64,000 nt of DNA, taken from NCBI GenBank assembly GCA_027621405.1, contig JAQCBT010000016.1, positions 1 through 64,000 of the forward strand, read 5' to 3'. The notes under the pieces are model-generated. The model was not told where the DNA came from and did no database searches. It saw nothing but the letters and a program-made list of their open reading frames with translations. Position numbers and translations under genes: made by a program. The DNA comes from Pseudomonadota bacterium. GTDB lineage: Bacteria; Pseudomonadota; Gammaproteobacteria; Pseudomonadales; Pseudohongiellaceae. Of this stretch, positions 1-8,130 are shown piece after piece. Positions within the stretch are counted from its first letter, which is position 1; every line of letters begins with the position of its first letter.

Positions 1-311
1 TGATTCTCTGTATACACTGCGCTCGAAAGAGGGGCCTTTCTCGTCCAGGAACGTCTAAATTCTCCCAGGCGGGCGATTTAAAGCCTGGTGAATCCAGGCT
101 CCGTTCAGGTCAGCCCGGTTTTTCGATGCGCATGATTCTCTGTATACACTGCGCTCGAAAGAGGGGCCTTTCTCGTCCAGGAACGTCTAAATTCTCCCAG
201 GTGCGCGATTTATATCCTGGTGAATCGAGGCTCCGTTCAGGGTCAGCGCGGTTCTTCGATGCGCATGATTCTCTGTATACACTGCGCTCGAAAAACCGGG
301 CTTTCTCGTCC
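1..311. repeat. 132/133-bp tandem direct repeat, about 2.3 copies, cut by the window edge
   Basis: Copy 1 spans 1-132, copy 2 spans 133-265, and a decaying third copy spans 266-311. The first 69 bases of copies 1 and 2 are identical. The second halves differ by scattered substitutions and one base of length. The third copy matches exactly for 28 bases and is recognisable to about 311. Each copy starts with the palindrome TGTATACA (9-16, 141-148, 274-281). Copy 1 carries a stem CCAGGC (65-70) / GCCTGG (83-88), and copy 2 keeps only five of those pairs. The array probably continues upstream of the window. I see no coding bias, so I treat it as intergenic. Its function is unknown. Confidence 0.9.
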
Positions 312-415
312 TTTGGCTGCCCGCTTACGGGTTTCGGGCCCTGATTGTGCGAACTGGGTAGGGGATTGATTCAGGTTCGTGCCGATATAATGGATACCAA
401 AGGGTCTGACAGCGA
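312..415. other. Intergenic leader before the methyltransferase gene
   Basis: This is the unique sequence between the end of the tandem repeat and the first gene. It holds a possible stem GCCCG/CGGGC around 319-340. I see no convincing promoter or gene in it. Confidence 0.4.
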
Positions 416-1381
416 TTGGATGGTGTGACTAGAGCCTATTGCCAGTGTGAAAATCCTACTGTTACTCCTCTGTTTCCGGTGACGGCGGAGGGGGGTGGCG
501 TGTATGAACTGCATCGCTGTGATGCCTGTGGCCTGGTCTGGGATGCACCAATGCCGGGAGAGGCGGAACTGGCTAGAGCCTACTCCCAGGAGTACTACAG
601 TTCTACCGAGGCCAAATTTAATCCGCTTATTGAAGGATGGACGCGGTACAGCGGTCGGAAGCGAGCGCGTGCACTGTTGCGCAGGCATGGCCGTGGCACC
701 AGTGGTATTCGGGTTCTGGATGTTGGCTGTGGACGCGGAGTGCTGTTGCAGGGATTCCGGGAAGAGGGTGCGGATGCCCTTGGGATCGAGCGTGCTGGCA
801 CCGGGTTTGAGGAAATAGAAGGTATCGAGGCATTGTCTCTCGATGATCTCCTGGCGTCAGGTCGCACATTTGATGTAATCGTGATATGGCATGTGCTTGA
901 GCACCTGCCAGATCCCCAGGAAAGCCTGGCTAAGTGTCGCCAATTACTGGCGAGCGGAGGAAGTCTTTTCGTCGAAGTTCCAAACTTTGGCAGCCTGCAA
1001 GCTAGATTGTTTGGGGCGCGCTGGTTTCATCTTGATCTGCCTAGGCATCTATTCCACTTTACGCCCGCTACACTTGCTGCGGCGCTAAGGGAGGCAGGAT
1101 TTTCGGTAATATCTACAGCAACGTTCTCCATCGATCAGAATCTCTATGGCTTCCTGCAAAGCGCGCTCAATTGTTTGCCGTTTCTCCCCGCCAACCATCT
1201 TTATGGCTTGTTGAGAAGCAAACTCTCAATTGTTACCTTACTTGTTATCCTCTTATATACGCCATTCGCTGCGTTAATCGCGATACCTGCCCTGTTGGAT
1301 ACTTTTCTCGCCAGTGCCGCAGGTCGAGGAGCAGTTATAACGATGCATGCAAGCCCTGACCCGGAATTAGAGCATGATTAA
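416..1381 (+). CDS. Class I SAM-dependent methyltransferase (Methyltransf_23 type)
   Basis: The 321-residue protein begins with a short cysteine-containing segment (C9, C11, and the pair in [10 protein letters not shown]) that resembles the small zinc-ribbon seen at the N-terminus of sugar or lipid methyltransferases. The SAM fold follows: motif [10 protein letters not shown] near residue 100, then [15 protein letters not shown], the usual acidic/His post-motif of this family. The C-terminus is hydrophobic and may touch the membrane. The start is TTG at 416, because an in-frame stop lies at 407-409; GTG at 425 is an alternative. The gene overlaps the next one by 8 bases, so it probably acts with the glycosyltransferase and TMTC-like protein on a lipid-linked glycan. 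The substrate cannot be told from sequence. Confidence 0.85.
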   Translation: MDGVTRAYCQCENPTVTPLFPVTAEGGGVYELHRCDACGLVWDAPMPGEAELARAYSQEYYSSTEAKFNPLIEGWTRYSGRKRARALLRRHGRGTSGIRVLDVGCGRGVLLQGFREEGADALGIERAGTGFEEIEGIEALSLDDLLASGRTFDVIVIWHVLEHLPDPQESLAKCRQLLASGGSLFVEVPNFGSLQARLFGARWFHLDLPRHLFHFTPATLAAALREAGFSVISTATFSIDQNLYGFLQSALNCLPFLPANHLYGLLRSKLSIVTLLVILLYTPFAALIAIPALLDTFLASAAGRGAVITMHASPDPELEHD

Positions 1382-2138
1382 CGGACAGAAAATCGTAGTA
1401 GTGATGCCGGCTTACAATGCCGAGCAGACGTTGGAAAAGACGTTTAATGCGTTACCCCATGAAGTCATCGATCATGTCATCGTCGTCGATGACGCCAGTG
1501 ACGACCACACCGCAGAGGTGGCGAGAAAACTGGAAGGCGTTCATGTGATCCGCCATAGCAGCAATATGGGATACGGTGCGAACCAGAAGACCTGCTACAG
1601 TAAGGCGCTGGAACTGGGCGGGGACGTGGTCGTAATGGTACATCCCGATTATCAGTACGAGCCCCGTCTGGTGACCGCCATGGCATCAATGATAGCCCAG
1701 GGTGTCTACGATGCCGTAATAGCCTCGCGCATTCTTGGTACCGGAGCCCTGGCTGGTGGCATGCCGTTGTACAAGTACATAGCGAATCGCCTGTTGACCG
1801 CTTATCAAAACTTCCTGATTCCTTTCAAGTTGTCTGAATACCATAGTGGTTATCGGGCATTCTCCCGTGCCGTGCTGGAAAATCTTCCTCTCGAAGAAAA
1901 TTCTGATGATTTTATCTTCGATAACCAGATGTTGGTTCAGGTAATTGCTCACGGTTTCTCGATGGGTGAATTGAGTTGCCCTACTCGCTATATGAAAGAT
2001 TCTTCGTCGATCAGCCTCGCTCGTTCTATCAAGTATGGCCTGGGGGTCTTGCTCACAACCCTTGAATACAAGTTCAGCCAATTCGGTATAAGAAAGAGTG
2101 AACGCTTCGCCCGGGAGCAACGGCGTGCCCAACGCTAG
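1374..2138 (+). CDS. Glycosyltransferase family 2 (dolichol-phosphate-mannose-synthase-like)
   Basis: The 254-residue protein has the GT-A fold of family 2. The N-terminal [13 protein letters not shown] strand is followed by [15 protein letters not shown], which carries the nucleotide-sugar-binding acidic pair, and by [12 protein letters not shown], which supplies the metal-binding region. There is no C-terminal transmembrane pair, so it resembles soluble DPM1-like enzymes that load a sugar onto a polyprenyl phosphate. This is a family inference; donor and acceptor are unknown. It starts with ATG inside the end of the methyltransferase gene and its 3' end overlaps the TMTC-like gene, which indicates one operon. 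The polyprenyl-sugar product would be a natural donor for the next protein. Confidence 0.85.
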   Translation: MINGQKIVVVMPAYNAEQTLEKTFNALPHEVIDHVIVVDDASDDHTAEVARKLEGVHVIRHSSNMGYGANQKTCYSKALELGGDVVVMVHPDYQYEPRLVTAMASMIAQGVYDAVIASRILGTGALAGGMPLYKYIANRLLTAYQNFLIPFKLSEYHSGYRAFSRAVLENLPLEENSDDFIFDNQMLVQVIAHGFSMGELSCPTRYMKDSSSISLARSIKYGLGVLLTTLEYKFSQFGIRKSERFAREQRRAQR

Positions 2139-4014
2139 ACTGAGCTTTTATCTGCCCGCGGCAGTATTTCTAATACTGATCAGCCTGCTTATCTATGGTG
2201 GGGTAGGGGATCATGAGTTGCTGAACTGGGATGATCGCAGTTATACAGTCGCTAATCCCTGGGTAAACAACCCAACGCCACCAAATATCATGGTCATGTT
2301 TACAGAAGTGAGGATGGGCAATTGGCACCCCCTCACCTGGCTAAGTTTCGTCCCCGAATATGCCGCCTGCGGAGACAGGGCTTTGTGCTACAAGCTCAGC
2401 AATGCGGTTCTGCATGGCATGAATGCTTTTCTTGCAGGAATTCTTGCCATAGTTGTGCTTGGGCAGGCGGGCTTGCGTTTACAGCTTCCTGATTCGGCGC
2501 GTGAAATATTGAATTCTTCAAGGGCAGGGCTGAAATTTCCTCAATGGGCCGCAATGTTCTCGGCTCTGCTGTTCCTGACTCATCCCCAACATGTCGAGGC
2601 GGTAACCTGGGTTGCAGAGCGAAAGGAGTTGTTGTGTGGTCTATTCTATCTGCTCGCACTGATTGTCTATTGTCAGCAGCGTGAAGGAGGCTATTGGTCA
2701 CACTATGGGCGAGCTCTTATGTTCTTTGTGCTGGGCCTCATGTCTAAATCCATGGCAGTCAGCTTGCCATTGATGCTGGTTCTTCTTGACCTGTTCCTGT
2801 TGCATCACAAGAGGCTTCTGGTAGAGCGTGATATTCGATTCGCCCTGTCCAAACTGGTTCTGGAAAAGCTACCGTTTTATTTTCTGATGCTTGGCGCCAT
2901 GCTGCTGACTCTGTGGTCCCAGACACCGGATCGACTCCAGGCATTGGGCTTGGAGCAGAAACTCCTTATGGTCCTGGCTGGATTGCAGCATTATCCGCTC
3001 AAGTTTCTATTCCCATTCGGTTTCTCTCCTTTCTATCCGCAGGAAATTGTCTACACTAACATGTTCAGTTTCGTGCCACTCTTAATTCTCGTCGCAGGTG
3101 TTGGCACTGCGCTCTATAAAACTCGTGGGGCATGGTTTCTGCCTCTTCTGGCCCTGGCCTTGTTCTCCTATCTGCTGGCTGTTGCGCCGGTAGTGGGAAT
3201 CGTTAAGGTCGGAGAGCAGGCATTTGCGGATCGCTATAGTTATCTACCGACCATGTCTCTTTACCTGGGTGCCGGTTGGATATTTGCGTACTTCATCTGC
3301 ACTGCCAGTCGACTCGCCCTGGTAATGGTGCCTGCCGGACTGATTCTGGTGTTTGTGAGTCTGCAGTCCTATACCTATAAACATGTCTGGCGTAATGATC
3401 TAGTGTTCTGGTCTAACGTTGTCGAGTCCTTTCCCGATGTGGCGGCGACACCGTTGGATAACCTGGCAAACAGCCTGTCTGCGGTGGGTGAATATCAAAT
3501 GGCGCAGGAATACTACGAGCGTTCCATCGCCGTTAACCCACAAGGGCTGATGGCCTACCTTAATCTCGCTTCAGTATACGAATATCTGGGTGATACAGAG
3601 CTTGCGTTGCGTACCCTGGAGTTGGGTGTCGAAGCAAATCCTGACAGTGCGGGATTGCAGAGCAGGGCTGGCAGGTCTTTCCTGCTGGCAGGAAAACTAC
3701 AGCAGGCGGCAGTTTATATAGAAAAGGCTCAACAGTTGCAGCCGAATCTGGCCGATGTGCAATTGAGCAGGGGGATGCTGGATCTGATGCGCGGTGATGT
3801 AGCGAGTGCGATTGATTATCTGTCAGCTGTACCCGCTTCCATGCCGCAGCACTATGAGGCCGGACTGCTCCTCGTACAGGCTTTGGCTCGACTGGACAGG
3901 GATCAGGCCATGGTCGCGCTGGATGGGCTTCTTACCCGGTATGGCGAGCGCCCTCAACTGCTTGAATTGCGGGAGTCGCTGAATACACCCTCGGCATTGG
4001 AGATCCGGCAATAG
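2125..4014 (+). CDS. TMTC-like polytopic membrane protein with C-terminal TPRs (putative GT-C glycosyltransferase)
   Basis: A roughly 630-residue protein. The N-terminal half has about ten hydrophobic segments, the early luminal-loop signature [13 protein letters not shown], and [15 protein letters not shown], which is typical of the DUF1736/TMTC family of GT-C-fold transferases. From about residue 440 the sequence is TPR-like helical repeats (for example [31 protein letters not shown]). I chose GTG at 2125 because GGGAG lies seven bases upstream; GTG at 2098 would give 638 residues and a longer overlap with the GT2 gene. Eukaryotic TMTCs O-mannosylate proteins. The bacterial relatives are poorly characterised, so transfer of a sugar from a polyprenyl carrier to protein or glycan is inference. 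Last gene of the operon. Confidence 0.75.
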   Translation: MPNARLSFYLPAAVFLILISLLIYGGVGDHELLNWDDRSYTVANPWVNNPTPPNIMVMFTEVRMGNWHPLTWLSFVPEYAACGDRALCYKLSNAVLHGMNAFLAGILAIVVLGQAGLRLQLPDSAREILNSSRAGLKFPQWAAMFSALLFLTHPQHVEAVTWVAERKELLCGLFYLLALIVYCQQREGGYWSHYGRALMFFVLGLMSKSMAVSLPLMLVLLDLFLLHHKRLLVERDIRFALSKLVLEKLPFYFLMLGAMLLTLWSQTPDRLQALGLEQKLLMVLAGLQHYPLKFLFPFGFSPFYPQEIVYTNMFSFVPLLILVAGVGTALYKTRGAWFLPLLALALFSYLLAVAPVVGIVKVGEQAFADRYSYLPTMSLYLGAGWIFAYFICTASRLALVMVPAGLILVFVSLQSYTYKHVWRNDLVFWSNVVESFPDVAATPLDNLANSLSAVGEYQMAQEYYERSIAVNPQGLMAYLNLASVYEYLGDTELALRTLELGVEANPDSAGLQSRAGRSFLLAGKLQQAAVYIEKAQQLQPNLADVQLSRGMLDLMRGDVASAIDYLSAVPASMPQHYEAGLLLVQALARLDRDQAMVALDGLLTRYGERPQLLELRESLNTPSALEIRQ

Positions 4015-4017
4015 CAG

Positions 4018-4047
4018 GACCAGCGGCCTGATTGCAGGCCGCTGGTC
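4018..4047. terminator. Perfect 13-bp hairpin between convergent genes
   Basis: GACCAGCGGCCTG (4018-4030) and its exact complement (4035-4047) flank a four-base ATTG loop. The hairpin lies directly after the stop of the TMTC-like gene and before the end of sodB on the other strand. No T-tract follows on either side, so it may block readthrough or protect 3' ends rather than be a classical intrinsic terminator. Confidence 0.55.
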
Positions 4048-4089
4048 AGCCAATTCGCGGAATCACATTGATACCGCGGTGTCGTGGTC

Positions 4090-4680
4090 CTAGCCTGCCA
4101 GGTTCTGGTTAGCGAAGTCCCAATTGGCCAGATTGTCGATGAAAGACGCCAGGAAATCCGGTCGACGATTCTGGAAATCCAGATAGTAGGCGTGTTCCCA
4201 CACATCGCAAACGAGTAGTGGCTTCAGACCATCGGTGAGGGGAGTCTCTGCGTTTGCAGACTTGACTACTTTCAGTGAGTCACCATCGGCAACAAGCCAT
4301 ACCCAGCCGCTTCCGAACTGGCCGACTCCATTGTTCACGAACTCAGTTTTAAAACTGTCAAAACTGCCGAAGCTGGCATCTATGGCAGCCGCTATATCAC
4401 CACCGGGAGCACCGCCGCCATTCGGGCTGATGCTGTTCCAGAAGAAGCTGTGGTTGTAGTGTTGACCAACGTTGTTGAAGAGCGGTCCGCCTTTCTCGGC
4501 ACACTTCTTTACCAGGTCTTCGAGATTGTCAGCGTCGATGCCGGCATCCTCGAGAAGCTCATTGCCTTTTATCACGTAGGCGTTGTGGTGTTTGCCGTGA
4601 TGAAAATCCAGGGTTTCGGATGACATGTGGGGCGCCAGTGAATCCTTTGCAAAAGGCAGTTCGGGTAGTTCTAACTTCAT
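4090..4680 (-). CDS. sodB: Iron-type superoxide dismutase
   Basis: The 196-residue enzyme dismutates superoxide to O2 and H2O2 in the cytoplasm. Metal ligands are all visible: H27 (DFHHGKHH), H77 (GQHYNHSFFW), D159 and H163 (DVWEHAYY). The GQHYNH.FFW and CDVWEHAYYLDF signatures look like the Fe-SOD branch common in alphaproteobacteria, rather than the NHTFYW form of E. coli SodB. The reading frame stays open 55 codons further upstream, but ATG at 4680 is preceded by GAGGAT and gives the family's normal N-terminus. It is monocistronic by context, with a hairpin on its 5' side (4736-4761) and one on its 3' side (4018-4047). Fe versus Mn use is inferred from motifs only. Confidence 0.95.
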   Translation of the reverse strand: MKLELPELPFAKDSLAPHMSSETLDFHHGKHHNAYVIKGNELLEDAGIDADNLEDLVKKCAEKGGPLFNNVGQHYNHSFFWNSISPNGGGAPGGDIAAAIDASFGSFDSFKTEFVNNGVGQFGSGWVWLVADGDSLKVVKSANAETPLTDGLKPLLVCDVWEHAYYLDFQNRRPDFLASFIDNLANWDFANQNLAG

Positions 4681-4735
4681 AATATCCTCTTCATGAACGA
4701 CGAATACGGGATTGAATAACTGGCAACACTTCACC

Positions 4736-4761
4736 AAAACCCTTGAATTTACAAGGGTTTT
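4736..4761. terminator. A/T-flanked hairpin upstream of sodB
   Basis: AAAACCCTTG (4736-4745), a six-base loop, and CAAGGGTTTT (4752-4761) form a 10-bp stem whose arms begin in A and end in T on both strands. This is the layout of a bidirectional intrinsic terminator. Being about 55 bases before the sodB start, it either ends transcription from the upstream gene or sits in the sodB leader as an attenuator. Confidence 0.5.
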
Positions 4762-4796
4762 AGAAGATGAAGGGAAGCTTGCAACGAAGCAGGTAG

Positions 4797-4816
4797 TGTA
4801 ACAGATATTTGTTACA
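4797..4816. promoter_or_regulatory. 20-bp dyad operator candidate upstream of sodB
   Basis: TGTAACA (4797-4803), six bases, and TGTTACA (4810-4816) form a perfect 7-6-7 inverted repeat about 120 bases before the sodB start. The size and symmetry suit a dimeric repressor or activator. It is not a match to the Fur, FNR or LexA consensus I know, and it resembles a TyrR-type box only loosely. The regulator is unknown. Confidence 0.45.
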
Positions 4817-4827
4817 GACAAAGCACA

Positions 4828-4855
4828 GCCCGGGGTCATGTTCATGACCCCGGGC
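4828..4855 (-). terminator. Strong GC-rich hairpin downstream of the PuuD-like gene
   Basis: GCCCGGGGTCATG (4828-4840), a two-base centre, and the exact complement (4843-4855) make a 28-base palindrome. It lies 30 bases past the stop codon of the minus-strand PuuD-like gene. The following minus-strand sequence is only mildly T-rich, so termination efficiency is uncertain. Confidence 0.55.
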
Positions 4856-4885
4856 CAGAACCAGGCGCCTGTAGCCAGGTCCTGT

Positions 4886-5560
4886 CTAGAGGAATTGCAT
4901 CATTAACAGCAGGACGATTGCCAGCGCCACCCCACAGTGGATTACACCCACCACCGAAGCCATGGGTCCCATCTTGCCTTTAATGGCATTGCCCTCAAGC
5001 GCAAGGATAATCAACAGGCAGAGCCCCATCGCCAGCTCGCTGACTCCGCCCTCGGACGACATGGGCACGCGACCATAGCCGTCCATGTGGGCCGAGGCTC
5101 CCATGAAGAAGAGCATGGGCAGGGAGAAGAGGGTGTTGGTCCTGGAAGCAAGGCCAGCCTTGGCCAGAGCTCCAGCAGCGGCAGGATCGGCGTCGCCGCC
5201 ACCCAGAACCAGCTCGTTAGAAGCAATGACGATCTTCTGGTTGGGCCAGATGATGATCCACACGTTGAGGAACATCAGGGTGCCGAGCAACATGCCGATT
5301 ATGATGTAGAAATTGACCGCGGCGCCGAGGAACCCCGCCAGCGCAAGGCCTGACAGAAAGGTAAACAGCGCGCCATAACGAAACCACCACAGCGCCCGGG
5401 GTACAAGCTTGCTGATTGCAGACGATTTTGCCGAGGCATCGGCTTCCTTGAAATACTCAGTTTGTACGAAATTGAAATAATAGAGCAGGCCGATCCAGGC
5501 GACGCCCGCGAAGAAGTGAATCCAGCGAAACAGATAGGCTATTAGTGTGTCTAATTCCAT
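4886..5560 (-). CDS. PuuD-like (urate hydroxylase N-terminal domain) membrane protein without the cytochrome domain
   Basis: The 224-residue protein has about seven hydrophobic segments and opens with LIAYLFRWIHFFAGVAWIGLLYYFNFVQTEYFK. That conserved HFFAG.AWIG stretch is what annotates the urate-oxidase N-terminal (PuuD) membrane domain. Full PuuD enzymes carry a C-terminal c-type cytochrome domain with CxxCH. None is present here, and no purine-catabolism gene lies nearby, so urate oxidation should not be assumed. The protein may be a general membrane redox or quinone-binding module. The ATG at 5560 fits the family start. It stands alone between hairpins and a divergent gene. Confidence 0.65.
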   Translation of the reverse strand: MELDTLIAYLFRWIHFFAGVAWIGLLYYFNFVQTEYFKEADASAKSSAISKLVPRALWWFRYGALFTFLSGLALAGFLGAAVNFYIIIGMLLGTLMFLNVWIIIWPNQKIVIASNELVLGGGDADPAAAGALAKAGLASRTNTLFSLPMLFFMGASAHMDGYGRVPMSSEGGVSELAMGLCLLIILALEGNAIKGKMGPMASVVGVIHCGVALAIVLLLMMQFL

Positions 5561-5731
5561 GGCAATACCCTCAAGCAGAGATTTATTGTTGATATACCTG
5601 TAGCAGGTTATCGGCTACGAATCAGGTATGCTCGAGTCATGTTATCACCGCGCAATATTGCGTGCCATGACCCAGAAACGCCGCCAAATGCGGGTTCTCA
5701 GGGATAGCAGAAGTGGCCCGTATCTAGGATA

Positions 5732-6550
5732 ATGGTGCCTATGAAAGATCGTGACGAACTCAGAGACATACCGCCGCTGGTACCGGACCGGGATGACCTG
5801 GATACCCACCAGAGCAATCGCAGGGCCCAGGGGCAGGAAATCGTGCGTCCAAGCTATACGACCGAGAAAGTTAAGGTCAGCAGCTGGCCGATGCGCATTA
5901 TGGTGTTCCTGCTGACCGTGGCGGCGGGAGCAGGGGCCTATGGGTCCTACTATTTCTACGAGCTGTATCAGGCCAACCTGCGACAAACCAATCTGCGCAT
6001 CAGTGATCTCGAATTGCGTCTTGCTCTCGTGGACGAGAGTGCTACGGAATCAGATAACACACTTATGCAGAATATTGAGCAGACCATCGAACAGTACGAC
6101 CTGCTATGGGCTAACTGGCGTGCCAACAACCGGACCTTCGAAGAATTCCAGGGGGAAATCGCGCGCCTTAAACTGGCAAATGAAGGGCAGGATGAGATTA
6201 CCAATAACAATGCCCAACAGATTGCTGCTACCAATCAGGCCTTGCAGTCCACTCAGGCCCAGGTGAATGCCCTCGATGATGCCTTCGATCAACTCAACGC
6301 TACAATGGCTTCCCTGGATAGCGAAGTCGGGGAACTGGCAGTCATGCGCGGAGACCTGCAATCGATTCGCGACGCATTATCCAGTGGAGACAGCACAGTG
6401 CTGGGACTGGTGGGGCGCATCGAATACATCGAGCAGACTCTTGAGTCGGTCAATGCACATCGGCTGCAAATCAATGAAAGCCTGTTCCGTTTGCAGGAAA
6501 ACATCGAATCTGTGCAACGTGGTCTTGGCAGTTCACCCGGAAGTCCCTGA
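5732..6550 (+). CDS. Single-pass membrane protein with long periplasmic coiled coil, function unknown
   Basis: I do not recognise a named family. The 272-residue protein has a charged cytoplasmic N-terminus of about 50 residues, one transmembrane helix (MRIMVFLLTVAAGAGAYGSYYFYEL), then about 200 residues rich in E, Q, N, L and A with few prolines. These show heptad-like spacing typical of coiled coil. The architecture resembles envelope scaffolding or cell-division accessory proteins, but nothing more specific can be said. The start is ATG at 5732 after TAGGAT; a second ATG lies at 5741. It is divergent from the PuuD-like gene and convergent with the enoyl-CoA hydratase gene. Confidence 0.8.
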   Translation: MVPMKDRDELRDIPPLVPDRDDLDTHQSNRRAQGQEIVRPSYTTEKVKVSSWPMRIMVFLLTVAAGAGAYGSYYFYELYQANLRQTNLRISDLELRLALVDESATESDNTLMQNIEQTIEQYDLLWANWRANNRTFEEFQGEIARLKLANEGQDEITNNNAQQIAATNQALQSTQAQVNALDDAFDQLNATMASLDSEVGELAVMRGDLQSIRDALSSGDSTVLGLVGRIEYIEQTLESVNAHRLQINESLFRLQENIESVQRGLGSSPGSP

Positions 6551-6587
6551 CCGGCTTACTGCCGCGCTCGTCCACTAGTTCCTCTGT

Positions 6588-7382
6588 CTACTCACCCGTA
6601 AAGACCGGGTTTCGCTTCTCAATGAAGGCGCTTACGCCTTCGTGGAAATCTTTTCGCGACGCGCAGTCCGCAAAAGACTCTGCCTCTGCCTGTAGTTGCG
6701 ATTCAAACTCGCTCTCCAGTGAGCGGTATAGCAAAGCCTTGGTGTTGCCGTATACATGAGTTGGGCCGTTCGCCAGTCGCGTTGCCAGCTTGTGAGTCTC
6801 GTTCTTCAACTCCGCGGCAGGCACTACATAGTTGATCATGCCGATAGCCTTCGCCTCCTGCGCATCGAAGCGGTCTCCGAGAAGTGCAATCTCCATTGCC
6901 TTCTTGATGCCTACAGCCCTGGGCAGGTGAAATGAAGCCGATCCGTCTGGACTGGTACCGATTCGGCAATAGGCGAGAGTGAAGAAGGCATCGTCGGCGG
7001 CTATGATCAGGTCGCAGGCCAGTGCCATGCTGACCCCTGCGCCCGCGGCAGCACCCTGGCAACTCGCGATTACCGGTTTACGCATGCGCCGCATGGCAAA
7101 CATGATGGGGTGCAGATCATGAATGCGCAGCACAAACTCCTTGCGAATTTCATCCGGCGATTTCCTGATCGATTCACCCATACCCTTCACGTCCCCACCC
7201 GCCATGAAGTGTTCCCCGGCGCCGGTCAGCACGACGCAGCGGATGGTGTCATCGTGTTCGATATCATGCAGGCTGTCCGCCAACATGGCTCGCATCTCCA
7301 TGCTGAGCGCGTTGCGAGCTTCCGGCCGGTTCATGGTAAGCGTGGCTATCCCGTCATTCACGGAGATTTCGAGATCGGACAT
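6588..7382 (-). CDS. Enoyl-CoA hydratase/isomerase family protein (crotonase fold)
   Basis: The 264-residue protein carries the crotonase signatures: LTMNRPEARNALSMEM at the N-terminus, the oxyanion-hole segment HFMAGGDVKGMG, and GAAAGAGVSMALACDLIIAADDAFF. The catalytic loop reads RIGTSPDGSASFHLPR, with an Asp where hydratases place their second Glu, so an isomerase (PaaG-like) activity is as likely as hydration. The frame is open further upstream to 7814 across repeats, but the family start is ATG at 7382. It is a single gene with no fatty-acid oxidation partners next to it. The substrate is unknown. Confidence 0.88.
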   Translation of the reverse strand: MSDLEISVNDGIATLTMNRPEARNALSMEMRAMLADSLHDIEHDDTIRCVVLTGAGEHFMAGGDVKGMGESIRKSPDEIRKEFVLRIHDLHPIMFAMRRMRKPVIASCQGAAAGAGVSMALACDLIIAADDAFFTLAYCRIGTSPDGSASFHLPRAVGIKKAMEIALLGDRFDAQEAKAIGMINYVVPAAELKNETHKLATRLANGPTHVYGNTKALLYRSLESEFESQLQAEAESFADCASRKDFHEGVSAFIEKRNPVFTGE

Positions 7383-7784
7383 GGAATATTCCTTCTGGTT
7401 CAGGGTGAGCGAGGCACAAGTATAGCCATGGGGGTCGGTGGGGCAACTGTGTGAGGAGAATAGCGTGGGCAGTTGGTGGATTGTTCGAGGGTGAGCCAGG
7501 GATATTGTCGTGCGCCCCAGTCTGGCACACTTGTGTATTGAGTTGGTTTTGATGGGGTCCAGCAAGCGTTTTGCCTGGGCTGGGGAGTCTGGCCAGCAAG
7601 CAGGATTCGCGCGCGTTGGCAGGTTGAGTTGGCCAGCAAGCAGGGAATGTCCCTTCGATTGGGTCACCGCATTGGGTTCACAGCGGCTCCTTGATTCTGG
7701 CTCTGCTTTGGCGTTCGCCAGAGATTCTCTTGTACTGCTGAGTCTGGCCAGCAAGCAGGATGTTTGGGCGTAAGCTGATTGAGT
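7383..7784. repeat. Repeat-rich 3' flank of tRNA-Leu
   Basis: These 402 bases hold no convincing gene. GGCCAGCAAGCAGG occurs at 7591-7604, 7631-7644 and 7746-7759. The outer two copies are exact over 21 bases (7586-7606 and 7741-7761). A shortened form, CCAGCAAGC, lies at 7559-7567. TTGAGTTGG occurs at 7538-7546, 7624-7632 and 7779-7787, and the last copy runs into the CCA end of the tRNA gene. On the tRNA's strand this reads as repeated CCAACTCAA downstream of the mature 3' end. The region may be the transcribed tail of the tRNA or decayed tandem duplications. Confidence 0.75.
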
Positions 7785-7869
<85 letters not shown>

Positions 7870-7904
7870 ACAGAGGGCGGGGTTATACCCCTGAAAGGCC
7901 GCGT

Positions 7905-7932
7905 ATTATACCCAAACCGATCACTTTTAAAA
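7905..7932 (-). promoter_or_regulatory. Promoter of tRNA-Leu
   Basis: On the minus strand a perfect TATAAT (7905-7910) lies about 35 bases upstream of the mature tRNA. A weak -35 TTTTAA (7927-7932) is 16 bases away. The sequence after the -10 box is ACGCGGCC, the GC-rich discriminator typical of stringently controlled stable-RNA promoters. Confidence 0.65.
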
Positions 7933-8130
7933 GCTGCTCCAACTCAAACTGCTGGACCTCGATCTCCCAACTCAGCGGACCTTGAAAATCTTATGCTGGA
8001 ACCCGACCAAGAAGGCTCAACCCAGATCAAAAATCCACGATCGTCCTGAGTTGGGGTATGGGTTAGTATCTGAATCCAGAGATAACTCCAGTTTAACGTT
8101 AGGACCTGAGTTCGACGACGGTTGCCTGTA

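Noticed and set aside
1..311. CRISPR array or integron attC sites
   Set aside because: Units are long and continuous without unique spacers, and no integrase core sequence GTTRRRY/RYYYAAC pair was seen.
126..344. 72-codon frame across the tandem repeat
   Set aside because: It changes repeat phase because the units are 132 and 133 bases, shows no codon bias and no ribosome binding site; better read as intergenic repeat.
4681..4845. N-terminal extension of the SodB frame
   Set aside because: The extra 55 residues are unlike any SOD, cross the dyad and a hairpin, and ATG 4680 has a good ribosome binding site.
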